Source: Flavihumibacter cheonanensis (GTDB taxonomy: Bacteria > Bacteroidota > Bacteroidia > Chitinophagales > Chitinophagaceae). Taken from it: a stretch of 64,000 nucleotides of DNA. The notes under the pieces were generated by a model, which saw only the letters and a list, made by a program, of their open reading frames with translations, made no database searches and was not told the origin of the DNA. The translations under genes were made by a program, and so were the position numbers. The DNA lies in NCBI RefSeq assembly GCF_022352215.1, contig NZ_JAKRWF010000001.1:186001-250000 (forward strand), given 5' to 3'. This document shows positions 44,909 through 54,445 of this stretch, piece by piece (within the stretch, counting starts at the first letter, position 1; the number at the start of each line of letters is the position of its first letter).

Positions 44909-45796
44909 ATGAATCTTAGACAATCTCTCCGTGGTACCGGTGTAGCTATCGTAACTCCTTTTACAGCTACCGGTGAAGTCGACTATACAGCACTTGAAAA
45001 CCTGATCAATTATCAGTTAGGTAATGGTGTGAATTATATTGTAACCCTGGGCACTACCGGGGAAACGCCCACGCTCAGCAAGGAAGAAAAAAAGGAAATC
45101 ATCCTCTTCACGTATGAGAAAGTTGCCGGTCGCGCTCCTATAGTAGTAGGAGTAGGTGGTAACAACACACAGGAACTCGTGAAAGACCTCGCCAGCTTAC
45201 CGCTTGAAAAAGCAGCTGCCGTTCTGAGTGCCTGCCCTTATTACAACAAACCTTCCCAGGAAGGAATTTTCCAACACTATAAAGTGCTGGCGGCAGCATC
45301 TCCCAAGCCGGTGATCCTGTACAATGTTCCTGGAAGAACGGGTCGCAATATGGAAGCCTCCACCACGCTTCGCCTGGCGCATGAAGTTCCCAATATTGCA
45401 GGTATCAAAGAAGCCGCGAACAACCTGCCACAGTGCATGCATATCTTGAAAAATCGTCCGGATCATTTCCTGGTTTGCAGTGGAGATGACGATCTCGTAA
45501 TGCCTCAACTTTCCCTTGGAATGGATGGTGTGATCAGTGTGATCGCAAACACTCTTCCAAAAAAGTTTACTGAGATGGTGAATGCAGGATTGGCCTTTGA
45601 TTTTAGCAAAGCAAAAAGCATCAACGACCAGTTGCTGGAAGCCTACTACCTGCTGTTTGCGGAAAACAATCCTGCTGGCGTGAAAGCCTTTTTGGCGGAG
45701 CAGGGATTGATCACTAATACCCTGCGGTTGCCACTTGTTCCACTCAGCGCTGATTTGCAGCAAAAAGTGGCAGCTTATTTAAAACAATTGTCCTGA
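44909..45796 (+). CDS. dapA: 4-hydroxy-tetrahydrodipicolinate synthase
   Basis: This enzyme condenses pyruvate with aspartate semialdehyde, the first committed step to lysine and meso-diaminopimelate for peptidoglycan. The 295-residue barrel has TLGTTGETPTLSKEEK near residue 44, the catalytic Tyr in PVILYNVPGRTGRN near 135 and the Schiff-base Lys in AGIKEAANN near 163, and CSGDDDLVMP near 189. Length is normal. It overlaps the following esterase gene by one base (TGATG), so they form an operon. Confidence 0.96.
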   Translation: MNLRQSLRGTGVAIVTPFTATGEVDYTALENLINYQLGNGVNYIVTLGTTGETPTLSKEEKKEIILFTYEKVAGRAPIVVGVGGNNTQELVKDLASLPLEKAAAVLSACPYYNKPSQEGIFQHYKVLAAASPKPVILYNVPGRTGRNMEASTTLRLAHEVPNIAGIKEAANNLPQCMHILKNRPDHFLVCSGDDDLVMPQLSLGMDGVISVIANTLPKKFTEMVNAGLAFDFSKAKSINDQLLEAYYLLFAENNPAGVKAFLAEQGLITNTLRLPLVPLSADLQQKVAAYLKQLS

Positions 45797-46611
45797 TGCT
45801 TAGAGCCGGACTGGCACTAGTGCTACTCCTGTACTTTTCAGTTGCGGATGCCCAGTTTTCTACTGCTAGTTCGCAGGTTCAGATAATGGATTCGAGCTTC
45901 CCGATCAAGTCCCTTGGTCGGGAACGCCGGATCTGGATCTATTTGCCCTCCGACTATGCGAGCTCCGGCAAATATTACCCGGTGCTGTACATGCACGATG
46001 CCCAAAATCTATTTGATGCAGCTACATCCTTTGCTGGTGAGTGGGGGGTAGATGAAGAACTGGACCGGATGAAGTTCCCGATGATTGTAGTTGGCATTGA
46101 TAATGGCGGGATGAAACGCATGAATGAATACAATCCCGAAAATCATGAGCGTTTTGGAAAAGGGGAGGGAAGGGCCTACCTGGAATTCCTGGTGAAAGAA
46201 CTCAAACCTTATATTGATCGTCGGTATCGAACCAAAAAACAGGCAAAGTATACCGGCATCGCTGGATCTTCAATGGGTGGATTGATATCCTATTATGCAG
46301 GCATCTGGTATCCCAAAAGCTTTGGAAAAATCGGGGTATTGTCACCTTCCTTCTGGATTGCTCCCAATCTGCAACAACTCACTGCAGAAAGCATTCATCC
46401 CCGCAGGCACAAACATCAATTCTATTATTTCTATGCCGGGGCAAAAGAATCCAAAACCATGGTATCTGATATGGAAGCGATGATCAGCATTCTGCAGAAA
46501 GCTGTTCCTTCTTCTCAAATCACTAAGCGCGTTTCTCCCATCGGCGAACATAATGAAGCTGCCTGGAGAAGCGAACTGCCTCATTTTCTTAGGTTTAACC
46601 TAAGAAAATGA
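45796..46611 (+). CDS. Esterase of the alpha/beta hydrolase fold (Esterase_phd/enterochelin-type)
   Basis: A 271-residue exported hydrolase (signal peptide ending SVADAQ). PVLYMHDAQNLFD near 65 and the nucleophile elbow GSSMGGL near 157 fit the esterase D/enterochelin-esterase family; His of the triad likely in GEHNEAAW near 255. Substrate unknown. Its start overlaps the dapA stop by one base. The last coding bases form a 13-bp hairpin (46581-46611) that includes the stop codon. Confidence 0.82.
   Translation: MLRAGLALVLLLYFSVADAQFSTASSQVQIMDSSFPIKSLGRERRIWIYLPSDYASSGKYYPVLYMHDAQNLFDAATSFAGEWGVDEELDRMKFPMIVVGIDNGGMKRMNEYNPENHERFGKGEGRAYLEFLVKELKPYIDRRYRTKKQAKYTGIAGSSMGGLISYYAGIWYPKSFGKIGVLSPSFWIAPNLQQLTAESIHPRRHKHQFYYFYAGAKESKTMVSDMEAMISILQKAVPSSQITKRVSPIGEHNEAAWRSELPHFLRFNLRK
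46581..46611. other. 13-bp hairpin covering the esterase stop codon
   Basis: Arms TCATTTTCTTAGG (46581-46593) and CCTAAGAAAATGA (46599-46611) are perfectly complementary around TTTAA. The terminal TGA is the stop codon. There is no T-run on either side, so it is not a standard terminator; it may protect the 3' end or be part of the adjacent repeat. Confidence 0.6.
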
Positions 46612-46643
46612 ATTAGGAAGTGAGAATTATGAATTATGAATTG
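46612..46643. repeat. GAATTATGAATTATG-type low-complexity repeat
   Basis: It is a mixed GTGAGA and GAATTATGAATTATGAATT unit block directly after the esterase stop. A reverse-oriented copy lies at 46708-46744. It belongs to the same family of G/A-rich blocks as at 2868-2925. Confidence 0.65.
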
Positions 46644-46707
46644 TCTTTCTGTAAGTAGCGAATACTAGTGATCTAATGTTCTCCATTAATGCTTGACCTA
46701 CATACCC

Positions 46708-46744
46708 CAATTCCTAATTCACAATTCATACTTCATAATTCTGT
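46708..46744 (-). repeat. Inverted copy of the GAATTATGAATT repeat at the rnz 3' end
   Basis: On the minus strand it reads GAATTATGAAGTATGAATTG, then GTGAATTAGGAATTG. The TGA stop of rnz (46719-46721) lies inside it and the last residues of RNase Z (RIMKYEL) are read from it. Confidence 0.65.
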
Positions 46745-47633
46745 AAGTCGTTCCTTCCAATGCCAGCTGCGTATTCTCAAACACCTCCCTGGCTTCGTCT
46801 TCGAATTGCTGGAGCTTTTCGTATTTGGAACTGAAATGTCCTATTAACAGGCGACCGACCCTGGCTTTGCTGGCGATAGTAGCAGCTTCATGCGTGGTGC
46901 AATGAAATCGCTTTGCAGCTCTCTCGGCCAGGTCTTTCAGGTAAGTTGTTTCATGGTAAAGCAGATCTACCCCTTTTACTGCATCAATCAAACTTTCATT
47001 GTAGCAGGTATCTGCTGAATACGCATAGGAACGAGGAGCAGGAGCAGGGTCCGTAACCCATTCATTTAATACAATTGCTCCTGTTTTGGTGCGATAATCC
47101 TCCCCCCATTTCAGGCGGTCATAAAAGATGGCTGGCACTTCATGCTGGATTGCTTTCTCGGGATTTACCTTTCGCGGCGCTTTCACCTGGTCGAACCGAA
47201 ATCCCCAACAGGGAATGCGATGGCTGGTTGAAAAGGCTGTCACCCGAAATTTATCATTCTCCACTAACACCCCTGATTCCAATGGATGAAAATGCAGCGG
47301 ATAGGGTAACAAGGTATCGGCTACTTTCAATTGAAGGTTGATTATCGTCAATAAATCAGCCGGCGCATATAAATGCAAATCCAGTTCTCTACCCAATAAC
47401 CCCATGCTGGTGAGAAGGCCAATCAGCCCGAAATAATGATCCCCATGCAGGTGTGAAATGAAAATGTGCTGAATCTTGCTGCGGCGGATTTTGTATTTGG
47501 CCATTTGCATCTGGGTCCCTTCCCCACAATCAACCAGGAACAGGTGTTCATCCAGAGTCACAATCTGCGCTGTGGGATGCCGGTCAAATGCAGGAAGGGC
47601 AGAGTTATTGCCCAAAATGGTAACAGCCATCAT
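46719..47633 (-). CDS. rnz: Ribonuclease Z
   Basis: The endonuclease that removes the 3' trailer of tRNA precursors, a 304-residue zinc metallo-beta-lactamase-fold protein. The zinc motif HLHGDHYFGL is near residue 61-67, GMLGRELDL-like text and CTTHEAATIAS near 245, and the final ligand in GHFSSKY near 268. CCA-site residues match the short-form RNase Z. It follows the STAS protein, with 3 bases between. Start could be the second Met at 47630. The last residues are repeat-derived. Confidence 0.94.
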   Translation of the reverse strand: MMAVTILGNNSALPAFDRHPTAQIVTLDEHLFLVDCGEGTQMQMAKYKIRRSKIQHIFISHLHGDHYFGLIGLLTSMGLLGRELDLHLYAPADLLTIINLQLKVADTLLPYPLHFHPLESGVLVENDKFRVTAFSTSHRIPCWGFRFDQVKAPRKVNPEKAIQHEVPAIFYDRLKWGEDYRTKTGAIVLNEWVTDPAPAPRSYAYSADTCYNESLIDAVKGVDLLYHETTYLKDLAERAAKRFHCTTHEAATIASKARVGRLLIGHFSSKYEKLQQFEDEAREVFENTQLALEGTTYRIMKYEL

Positions 47634-47636
47634 AGG

Positions 47637-48032
47637 TTAATCGTTGTTGAATAAAGGTTCTCCGTCATCCAGTAATTCCCGTTCAATTTCTTCCATCTGC
47701 ACAATATCCCAGGCTTCCGATTCCGTAGGAGTAGGACTCAAAATCTCCAGCAATTGCTGCTCATCAAGATAGTTTTCCACCTGTGGTTGTAATTCGCAGA
47801 TCACAAAAGAAGCATTGTTTTCATAATAGGCTTGTTGTATCTTGACCAGAATTTCAGCAATAGGAAGTTCTATCGCCTCAACAGGATTAAGATTCAATAC
47901 CAGGTTTTTAACGTCATTTTGCAGGTATCCAACCAAACTTACCTCCAGTTCTGCTGTCATATTAGCAGTCAATTTTGGTTCCAGGACGGTAATGGCATGA
48001 AATTTCTCCTTGGTATCAATTTTGACCTGCAT
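47637..48032 (-). CDS. STAS-domain (anti-anti-sigma-like) protein
   Basis: A 131-residue cytosolic protein whose strand/helix order (IDTKEKFHAITVLEPKLTAN, then NLVLNLNPVEAI, then ILVKIQQAYYENNASFVICE) fits the STAS fold used by anti-anti-sigma factors. A conserved Ser/Thr phosphosite (DSSG) is not evident: the loop reads NPVEAIELPI, so regulation by phosphorylation is doubtful. The acidic tail (EEIERELLDDGEPLFNND) is unusual. It is just upstream of rnz in the same operon. Confidence 0.72.
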   Translation of the reverse strand: MQVKIDTKEKFHAITVLEPKLTANMTAELEVSLVGYLQNDVKNLVLNLNPVEAIELPIAEILVKIQQAYYENNASFVICELQPQVENYLDEQQLLEILSPTPTESEAWDIVQMEEIERELLDDGEPLFNND

Positions 48033-48138
48033 ATAGTCTGAAATTTAGTGTTGATTTTAACGTTATTTCGATAGCGGTGAAGCAAACCTAAACTCAAAAA
48101 TATTCGTTATTATTGTATAACACACAACTACTTATAAA

Positions 48139-50670
48139 ATGGACAACAATTTTTCAGCCCAGGTAAAGGAGATCATCTCGTTCAGCAGGGAGGAGGCGTT
48201 GAGGTTGGGTAATGATTTTATCGGTACGGAGCACTTGCTGCTTGGGCTGATAAGAGAAGGTGACAACACCGCTGTCCGTATTCTGAAGAGTTTTAATGTG
48301 GATCTGTATGAACTGCGAAAGGAAGTGGAACTGGCAGTGAAGGATAAAACAGGAAAGAATATAGCCAATATCAATAGTTTGCCTCTCACCAAGCAGGCAG
48401 AGAAAGTGATTCGGGTTACTGTTTTGGAAGCAAAAGCATTGAAGAGCCCGACTGTTGAAACAGAACACCTCATGCTTTCTATTCTCAAGAACAAAGAAAA
48501 TATCGCTACCCAAATCTTAAATCAGTTTGACGTGGACTACGATTTATTCCGAAATGAACTCGGCGTTGTTAAGAGCAACGATGTGAGAAGTGAATATCCG
48601 GATGAGAATGAAGATGATTTTGATGAAGAGAAAAAATACAGCCAGCAAAAATCCAAACAGGCAGGCGCCACCAAAAGCAAAACGCCGGTATTGGATAATT
48701 TCGGTCGCGATATCACCCGACTGGCTGAATCCGGTTCTTTAGATCCTATCGTTGGTCGCGAAGAAGAAATCGAAAGAGTATCTCAGATTCTGAGTCGCCG
48801 TAAAAAGAACAACCCCATCCTCATCGGTGAACCAGGTGTTGGTAAAACCGCTATCGTGGAAGGACTTGCATTGCGCATTGTACAGCGAAAAGTATCTCGT
48901 GTGCTGTTTGATAAACGCGTGATTTCGCTCGATCTTGCTGCACTGGTTGCAGGTACCAAGTACCGCGGACAGTTTGAAGAGCGCATGAAAGCCATCATGA
49001 ATGAGCTGGAGAAAAACCGCGATGTGATTCTCTTTATCGATGAGATTCATACCATCGTTGGTGCGGGTGGAGCAAGTGGCTCACTGGATGCTTCCAACAT
49101 CTTCAAGCCAGCCCTCGCACGTGGTGAATTGCAGTGCATTGGTGCATCTACGCTGGATGAATACAGAATGTATATCGAAAAAGATGGTGCACTTGATCGT
49201 CGATTCCAGAAAGTAATGGTTGATCCTCCAAGTGTGGATGAAACCATCATGATCCTTAACAATATCAAATCCAAATACGAAGAATATCACAATGTGAATT
49301 ATTCGGATGATGCGATTGATGCCTGTGTGAAGCTGAGTGATCGGTATATGACAGATCGCCTGCTGCCAGACAAAGCCATCGACGTATTGGATGAAGTAGG
49401 AGCAAGAGTACACTTGAAAAATATCAATGTGCCGGAAGAGATCCTGGAACTGGAACGGAAGATTGAAGATGTGAAGAATGAAAAGAACCGGGTCGTAAAA
49501 AGCCAGAAGTTTGAAGAAGCTGCTTCCCTTCGGGATACCGAAAAACGCTTGCAGGAAGAACTCGAAAGAGCCAAGGCGCAGTGGGAAGAAGAAAGCAAAC
49601 ACAAACGTTATCCCATTAGCGAAGAAGATATTGCTGAAGTGGTGAGCATGATGACCGGCATTCCCGTGAAGCGTATGGTGCAGGCAGAAAGTGAGAAGCT
49701 GAAGAAAATGTCGGATGATATGCGGGGTATGGTTATCGGTCAGGATGAAGCCATTCAGAAAGTAGTGAAAGCCATCCAGCGGAACCGGGTAGGATTGAAA
49801 GATCCCAAGAAACCAGTGGGTACTTTTATCTTCCTGGGACCAACCGGTGTTGGTAAAACAGAACTCGCACGTTCTCTTGCCCGCTACATGTTTGACAGTG
49901 AAGATGCGCTGATCCGTATTGATATGAGTGAATACATGGAAAAATTCACCATTAGCCGTCTGATTGGAGCACCTCCGGGTTATGTAGGTTATGAAGAAGG
50001 CGGACAGCTAACAGAAAAAGTACGTCGTAAGCCGTATTCCGTAATCCTGCTGGATGAAATTGAAAAAGCACACCCGGATATTTACAATATCCTGCTGCAG
50101 GTGCTGGATGATGGCCAGCTGACAGACGGACTCGGCCGAAAGGTAGATTTCAAAAACTGTATGATCATTATGACCTCCAATATTGGTGTTCGCCAGTTGA
50201 AAGATTTTGGTGATGGAGTTGGGTTTGCAACAGCCGCCCGATCTGCCAGTTCGGAGGAAAACAACAAGGCAGTGATTGAGAAAGCGCTGAAGCGGACCTT
50301 TTCACCTGAGTTTTTAAACCGTATTGATGATGTGATCATTTTTAATTCACTTGAAAAAGAACATATTTTCCAAATCATTGATATCCTGTTGAAAGGTGTG
50401 CTCAAGCGACTGAACAACCTCGGCTTCACACTCGAGTTGACAGAAGAAGCAAAAAACTTCATCGCTATAAAAGGATATGATATTCAGTTTGGTGCGAGAC
50501 CTCTCCACCGGGCATTACAGAAATACCTGGAAGATCCATTGGCAGAGGAGATACTCAATATGACTATCAAACAGGGTGATGTGTTGATCGCTGACCTGGA
50601 TAAGGAGAATAATAAAATCTTCTTTACCCTGAGCGAATCTGCTCCTAAAAAAGAGAAATCAGCATCCTAA
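48139..50670 (+). CDS. clpC: ATP-dependent Clp protease ATP-binding subunit
   Basis: A double AAA+ unfoldase of 843 residues that feeds damaged proteins to ClpP. Domains: Clp N-domain (about 1-145; [19 protein letters not shown]), AAA-1 with Walker [10 protein letters not shown] near 230, a middle domain with UVR motif (about 440-490; [19 protein letters not shown]), AAA-2 with Walker [10 protein letters not shown] near 570, and [20 protein letters not shown]. The C-terminal domain has [15 protein letters not shown]. The UVR-containing middle region fits ClpC rather than ClpA/B. Likely stress-inducible; no CIRCE site seen upstream. A terminator follows. Confidence 0.95.
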   Translation: MDNNFSAQVKEIISFSREEALRLGNDFIGTEHLLLGLIREGDNTAVRILKSFNVDLYELRKEVELAVKDKTGKNIANINSLPLTKQAEKVIRVTVLEAKALKSPTVETEHLMLSILKNKENIATQILNQFDVDYDLFRNELGVVKSNDVRSEYPDENEDDFDEEKKYSQQKSKQAGATKSKTPVLDNFGRDITRLAESGSLDPIVGREEEIERVSQILSRRKKNNPILIGEPGVGKTAIVEGLALRIVQRKVSRVLFDKRVISLDLAALVAGTKYRGQFEERMKAIMNELEKNRDVILFIDEIHTIVGAGGASGSLDASNIFKPALARGELQCIGASTLDEYRMYIEKDGALDRRFQKVMVDPPSVDETIMILNNIKSKYEEYHNVNYSDDAIDACVKLSDRYMTDRLLPDKAIDVLDEVGARVHLKNINVPEEILELERKIEDVKNEKNRVVKSQKFEEAASLRDTEKRLQEELERAKAQWEEESKHKRYPISEEDIAEVVSMMTGIPVKRMVQAESEKLKKMSDDMRGMVIGQDEAIQKVVKAIQRNRVGLKDPKKPVGTFIFLGPTGVGKTELARSLARYMFDSEDALIRIDMSEYMEKFTISRLIGAPPGYVGYEEGGQLTEKVRRKPYSVILLDEIEKAHPDIYNILLQVLDDGQLTDGLGRKVDFKNCMIIMTSNIGVRQLKDFGDGVGFATAARSASSEENNKAVIEKALKRTFSPEFLNRIDDVIIFNSLEKEHIFQIIDILLKGVLKRLNNLGFTLELTEEAKNFIAIKGYDIQFGARPLHRALQKYLEDPLAEEILNMTIKQGDVLIADLDKENNKIFFTLSESAPKKEKSAS

Positions 50671-50692
50671 GATTCTAAGTAAATTCTAATAC

Positions 50693-50721
50693 AAGGCTAC
50701 CCGAAATGGTAGCCTTTTTTT
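50693..50721 (+). terminator. Terminator after clpC
   Basis: The nine-bp stem AAGGCTACC (50693-50701) with its complement (50708-50716) has a 6-base loop and a TTTTT run. The downstream gene starts 14 bases on. Confidence 0.9.
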
Positions 50722-50735
50722 GTATTTTAAGGAAC

Positions 50736-51230
50736 ATGACCAAGCACCTGAAAAAAGAAGAAAAGCCATTTTATTTCAAAGTATTAACTGTGGGTTGTCT
50801 CCTGCTGCTGCTGGCCAACTGGATACTTGCCATTGTTACGTATCCTTCTCTGCCGGCTACCATTCCTTCTCATTTCAATGCCAGGGGAGAAGTTGATGGA
50901 TACAGTTCCCGTGCAACTTTATTCCTATTGCCTGCAGTTGCTACTTTTTCCTTGTTGATTCTGTTAATGGTGGGACCTTTGAAATCTAAGTTTAATAACC
51001 TATCTACAACGGTATATTCTGTTCCATTGCAACCCATGACCGAAGCGCGCTTATTAAAAGTGATTGCATTCCTTACGGCTATATTATTTTTGGTAATTGA
51101 AACGTTGCTCATTCAGTCCGCTAAAACCGGTCAATCCCCCAGCCATTTTTATTGGGTCTTTATCCTCGCCGGCATCCTCGTCATCTACCCCTTCGTCGAA
51201 ATGGCCCTCGATAAAAAAAGGAAACCCTGA
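50736..51230 (+). CDS. DUF1648 domain membrane protein
   Basis: A 164-residue integral membrane protein. The N-terminal region after the first helix has the DUF1648 pattern TIPSHFNARGEVDGYSSR, as in SdpI-like and related immunity/envelope-stress proteins. Four hydrophobic segments are seen (LLLLLANWILAIVTY; ATLFLLPAVATFSLLILLMV; LLKVIAFLTAILFLVI; FYWVFILAGILVIYPFVEM). ATG at 50736 is used; a longer frame starting upstream would read through the clpC terminator. It ends at a repeat block. Confidence 0.75.
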   Translation: MTKHLKKEEKPFYFKVLTVGCLLLLLANWILAIVTYPSLPATIPSHFNARGEVDGYSSRATLFLLPAVATFSLLILLMVGPLKSKFNNLSTTVYSVPLQPMTEARLLKVIAFLTAILFLVIETLLIQSAKTGQSPSHFYWVFILAGILVIYPFVEMALDKKRKP

Positions 51231-51284
51231 TCTTTCACCTTTCACTTTTCACCCTCTCACTTCTCACCTTTCACCTTTCACCTT
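51231..51284 (-). repeat. CTTTCACC/TTCTCACC low-complexity repeat
   Basis: On the + strand the units are TTTCACC, TTTCACT, CTCTCACT and similar; on the minus strand they are GTGAAAG and GTGAGAA, the same family as the 2868-2925 block in reverse orientation. It starts right after the stop of the DUF1648 gene and ends 11 bases before the cmk ATG. Confidence 0.8.
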
Positions 51285-51295
51285 ATCTTCGCTCC

Positions 51296-51985
51296 ATGGC
51301 TGTCAAAAAGAAAATCATCATCACCATTGACGGATGGAGCAGTTGTGGCAAGAGTACCGTTGCCAAACAACTGGCGAAAGAACTAAACTATGTTTATATT
51401 GATAGCGGTGCCATGTACCGTGCTATCACCTTATATTTTTTACGTAACCATATCGACTGGCCAAACACAGAAGAAGTAAAGGAAGCACTAACTAACATCC
51501 AGCTCGATTTTCGGTACAATGACCATAGTCAGCAATCAGAGATTTTTCTGAATGATGAAAATGTGGAATATGTAATCCGGGATCTTGTAGTAGCTGAAAA
51601 AGTTAGTGAGATTGCTGCTATCCGCGAGGTACGTGAGTTTGCTGTGAAACAGCAGCAGTCAATGGGTAAGAAGAAAGGCATTGTAATGGATGGCAGGGAT
51701 ATTGGAACGGTGGTATTTCCAAATGCCGAATTAAAAATCTTCATGACGGCCGACAATGCGGTTCGGGTAGAACGCCGGTTTAAAGAGTTGTATGAGAAGA
51801 ATCCGAATGTTACCATAGAGGAAGTAAAAAACAACCTGGAGATGCGTGATTATATTGATAGCAATCGCGAAGTCAGTCCGCTTCGCCAGGCTGAAGATGC
51901 CCTGGTGCTGGATAATTCCAAACTAACCATGCCGGAGCAATTAGCCATCGCACTCAACTGGGTAAAGGAACGCCTGCCTGCCTGA
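51296..51985 (+). CDS. cmk: Cytidylate kinase
   Basis: The enzyme phosphorylates (d)CMP to (d)CDP. The 229-residue protein has P-loop GWSSCGKSTVAK near residue 11, YIDSGAMYRAI near 34, GRDIGTVVFPNAELKIF near 130 and the C-terminal DYIDSNREVSPL block. All are typical of bacterial CMK. Length normal. It lies 11 bases after a repeat block, so its promoter may be inside or upstream of the DUF1648 gene. Confidence 0.95.
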   Translation: MAVKKKIIITIDGWSSCGKSTVAKQLAKELNYVYIDSGAMYRAITLYFLRNHIDWPNTEEVKEALTNIQLDFRYNDHSQQSEIFLNDENVEYVIRDLVVAEKVSEIAAIREVREFAVKQQQSMGKKKGIVMDGRDIGTVVFPNAELKIFMTADNAVRVERRFKELYEKNPNVTIEEVKNNLEMRDYIDSNREVSPLRQAEDALVLDNSKLTMPEQLAIALNWVKERLPA

Positions 51986-52063
51986 TTTCCTGGCTTCCTG
52001 CAACTTTTCCCGATCTCGTAAATGCATTTCCTCATCGCGTAAACAAGCGCGTATTCTGCAGGA

Positions 52064-52071
52064 TAAATTTG
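52064..52071 (+). promoter_or_regulatory. Bacteroidota -7 promoter element (TAAATTTG)
   Basis: TAAATTTG followed by C matches TAnnTTTG and stands 25 bases upstream of the siderophore-receptor ATG, so the leader would be about 20 bases. No clear -33 TTTG is seen at the usual spacing, and no Fur-like dyad is obvious. Confidence 0.4.
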
Positions 52072-52096
52072 CGCCTTATAAAATATAAGGACGAAG

Positions 52097-54445
52097 ATGA
52101 GGCAAATAGTATTGGTAATAGTATTGACTTTCAGTGTTTTGGGTTCAATCGCCCAAAACGGCACGGCAATTTTAAAAGGGAAAATCACCACAGCAGATAA
52201 AAAGCCCGGCGAAGGTGTGACGGTGGTTTTACAACCCATCAACCGTACAGTGCTTGCGGACAACGGAGGAAATTATAACTTTTCAGGTCTCGAGGCTGGA
52301 GAATATACCCTTCTGGTAAGCCTTGTTAGCTATGAAGATATTACCCGCACAATTGAGCTAGCTGCCGGGGAAACCAAAACAGAAGACATCCAACTCAATC
52401 TTTCCAACCGCGAATTGAATGAAGTGGTGGTTATTGGGAATAAAAACAGTTTTAAAACCAACCGGGTTTCCAATTCCCTGAGGCTGGGCAGCAGTCTGCT
52501 GGAAACGCCGCAGAATATCCAGGTAGTTACTTCCAAACTCATCAACGACCAGCAGATCTTTGATATGCTCGAAGGCGTTACACGTAATGTGAGTGGGGCC
52601 TCAAGAGTGGAGCACTGGGACAACTATGCGCGTATAACCATGCGCGGTAGTAATGTTGGAGCTTTCAGAAATGGAATGAATGTATCCACTACCTGGGGGC
52701 CCTTAACTGAAGATATCAGCATGGTGGAACGTATTGAATTTGTAAAAGGTCCGGCTGGTTTCATGTTATCAAACGGAGATCCTGCAGGTTTCTATAATGT
52801 AGTTACCAAAAAACCAAGCGGTCGTAACAAAGGTGAAGTAACCATGAGCCTGGGAAGTTTTGACCTGTATCGTGCAACTGCTGATATAGATGGAAAATTG
52901 ACGGAGAATGGCAAACTGTTATATCGTATTAATGTTATGGGACAACTCAAAGGCTCTCATCGCCAGTTCGATTTTAATAATCGCTATAGCATCGTTCCAG
53001 TGCTGAAGTATCTGATTGATGATCGCACTTCTGTAACATTGGAATATACTCACCAGTTCTCGGAAGTAAATCTGATTGGTTCCAATTACCTCTTTTCCAA
53101 AAGAGGTTATGCAGATCAGCCCAGAACCATGACCTTGGCGGAATCCAGGATGCCTGCAACCAGAATGCTGGATAGAAGTCTGCTTGCCATCTTTGATCAC
53201 AAATTGAATGAGAACTGGAAATTAACCGCACAGGCTGCATATTTCAATTATAACCAGGAAGGCGCTTCTCTATGGGCGGCTGGATTTGACCCCAATAACG
53301 ATAGCTTATTGCAACGTTCTATGAGTAGCTGGGATGTTTTGGGTACCAGCAAAATGGGGCAGTTATTCCTGAATGGGGAAGAGCAGACCGGTGCAATCAG
53401 TCATAAGTTCCTGGTAGGACTGGATATGAGTAATAAAGAGTATTTCCACGACTGGAATCAATATGCGATGCTGGGACTTCCTACGTTTAACGTGTATAAA
53501 CCAGTATACGGACAGGGCGCCATTCTGCAGGTAGATCGCAGTAAAGATATCCGTGAAAGAGGAGTTCGTTATTATAATGGGTATACCGGATTTTATGTTC
53601 AGGATGAAATGGGTTTCCTCGAAGATAAACTGCGGTTGACCCTGGCCGGTAGAATCACACAATTAAAAACCGGAGATGTTTATTCCGGTGATTTTAAACG
53701 CAGCAAGTTTACACCGAGAGTAGGGTTGAGTTATTCTATCGATGCCAATACAGCTGCTTATGCACTAGTTGACCAATCCTTCATGGAAAACTATGGAGTA
53801 GATGAAACCGGTCGTGTTTTTGATCCGGTGACTGGAACCAATATGGAACTCGGTATTAAGAGAGACTGGATGAATGGGAAATGGAACTCTGCAGTTACAG
53901 TGTATCAAATCAAACGCGATAATGTACTGGCGGCCGATCCAAACAAACCTAATCCTGCAGGAGGATTTTTCAATACAGAAACGAGGCAGGAAACAAAAGG
54001 GGTGGAGGTGGATATCAAAGGTCAACTACTGAAGGGACTGGATGTGATTATCAACTATGCTTTCACGGAAGCAAAAGTGGTAGATCATCCAAATAAAGCA
54101 GCCATCGGCACGCAGGTAGCTGGTTCAAGTCGCCATATTCAAAACGCCTGGCTGAACTACCGCCTGGATCGTGGAAAATTAGCCGGATTTGGTGTGTCGC
54201 TGGGGTATCAATACCAGGCAAAAAGATCCCCCTGGTTTGTGTTTGATGGTACGGAAAACAGTTTGCCGGATTATTTCAGAATGGATGGAAGCCTTTCTTA
54301 CCAGCGCAAGAATATTGGATTTAATCTGGTCGTAAATAATATTTTGAACAAATACCTGTATTCCGGTGCTCCGTATGCCAATTTCTTCTATTGGCAGGCA
54401 GAGCCGGGAACCAATGTGCGATTCTCGGTTGGGTATAAATTTTAA
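52097..54445 (+). CDS. TonB-dependent siderophore receptor
   Basis: A 782-residue outer-membrane receptor (signal ending SIAQN). A carboxypeptidase-regulatory-like domain (TAILKGKITTADKKPGEGV, about 20-100) precedes the plug, which has LETPQNIQVVTSKLINDQQ and EGVTRNVSGASRVEHWDNYA, and FVKGPAGFMLSNGDPAGFYN near 218, typical of FhuA/FpvA-type siderophore receptors. The barrel ends FSVGYKF. The following gene starts on the last base of its stop and encodes a PepSY-type protein, a usual partner in iron acquisition. Confidence 0.9.
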   Translation: MRQIVLVIVLTFSVLGSIAQNGTAILKGKITTADKKPGEGVTVVLQPINRTVLADNGGNYNFSGLEAGEYTLLVSLVSYEDITRTIELAAGETKTEDIQLNLSNRELNEVVVIGNKNSFKTNRVSNSLRLGSSLLETPQNIQVVTSKLINDQQIFDMLEGVTRNVSGASRVEHWDNYARITMRGSNVGAFRNGMNVSTTWGPLTEDISMVERIEFVKGPAGFMLSNGDPAGFYNVVTKKPSGRNKGEVTMSLGSFDLYRATADIDGKLTENGKLLYRINVMGQLKGSHRQFDFNNRYSIVPVLKYLIDDRTSVTLEYTHQFSEVNLIGSNYLFSKRGYADQPRTMTLAESRMPATRMLDRSLLAIFDHKLNENWKLTAQAAYFNYNQEGASLWAAGFDPNNDSLLQRSMSSWDVLGTSKMGQLFLNGEEQTGAISHKFLVGLDMSNKEYFHDWNQYAMLGLPTFNVYKPVYGQGAILQVDRSKDIRERGVRYYNGYTGFYVQDEMGFLEDKLRLTLAGRITQLKTGDVYSGDFKRSKFTPRVGLSYSIDANTAAYALVDQSFMENYGVDETGRVFDPVTGTNMELGIKRDWMNGKWNSAVTVYQIKRDNVLAADPNKPNPAGGFFNTETRQETKGVEVDIKGQLLKGLDVIINYAFTEAKVVDHPNKAAIGTQVAGSSRHIQNAWLNYRLDRGKLAGFGVSLGYQYQAKRSPWFVFDGTENSLPDYFRMDGSLSYQRKNIGFNLVVNNILNKYLYSGAPYANFFYWQAEPGTNVRFSVGYKF

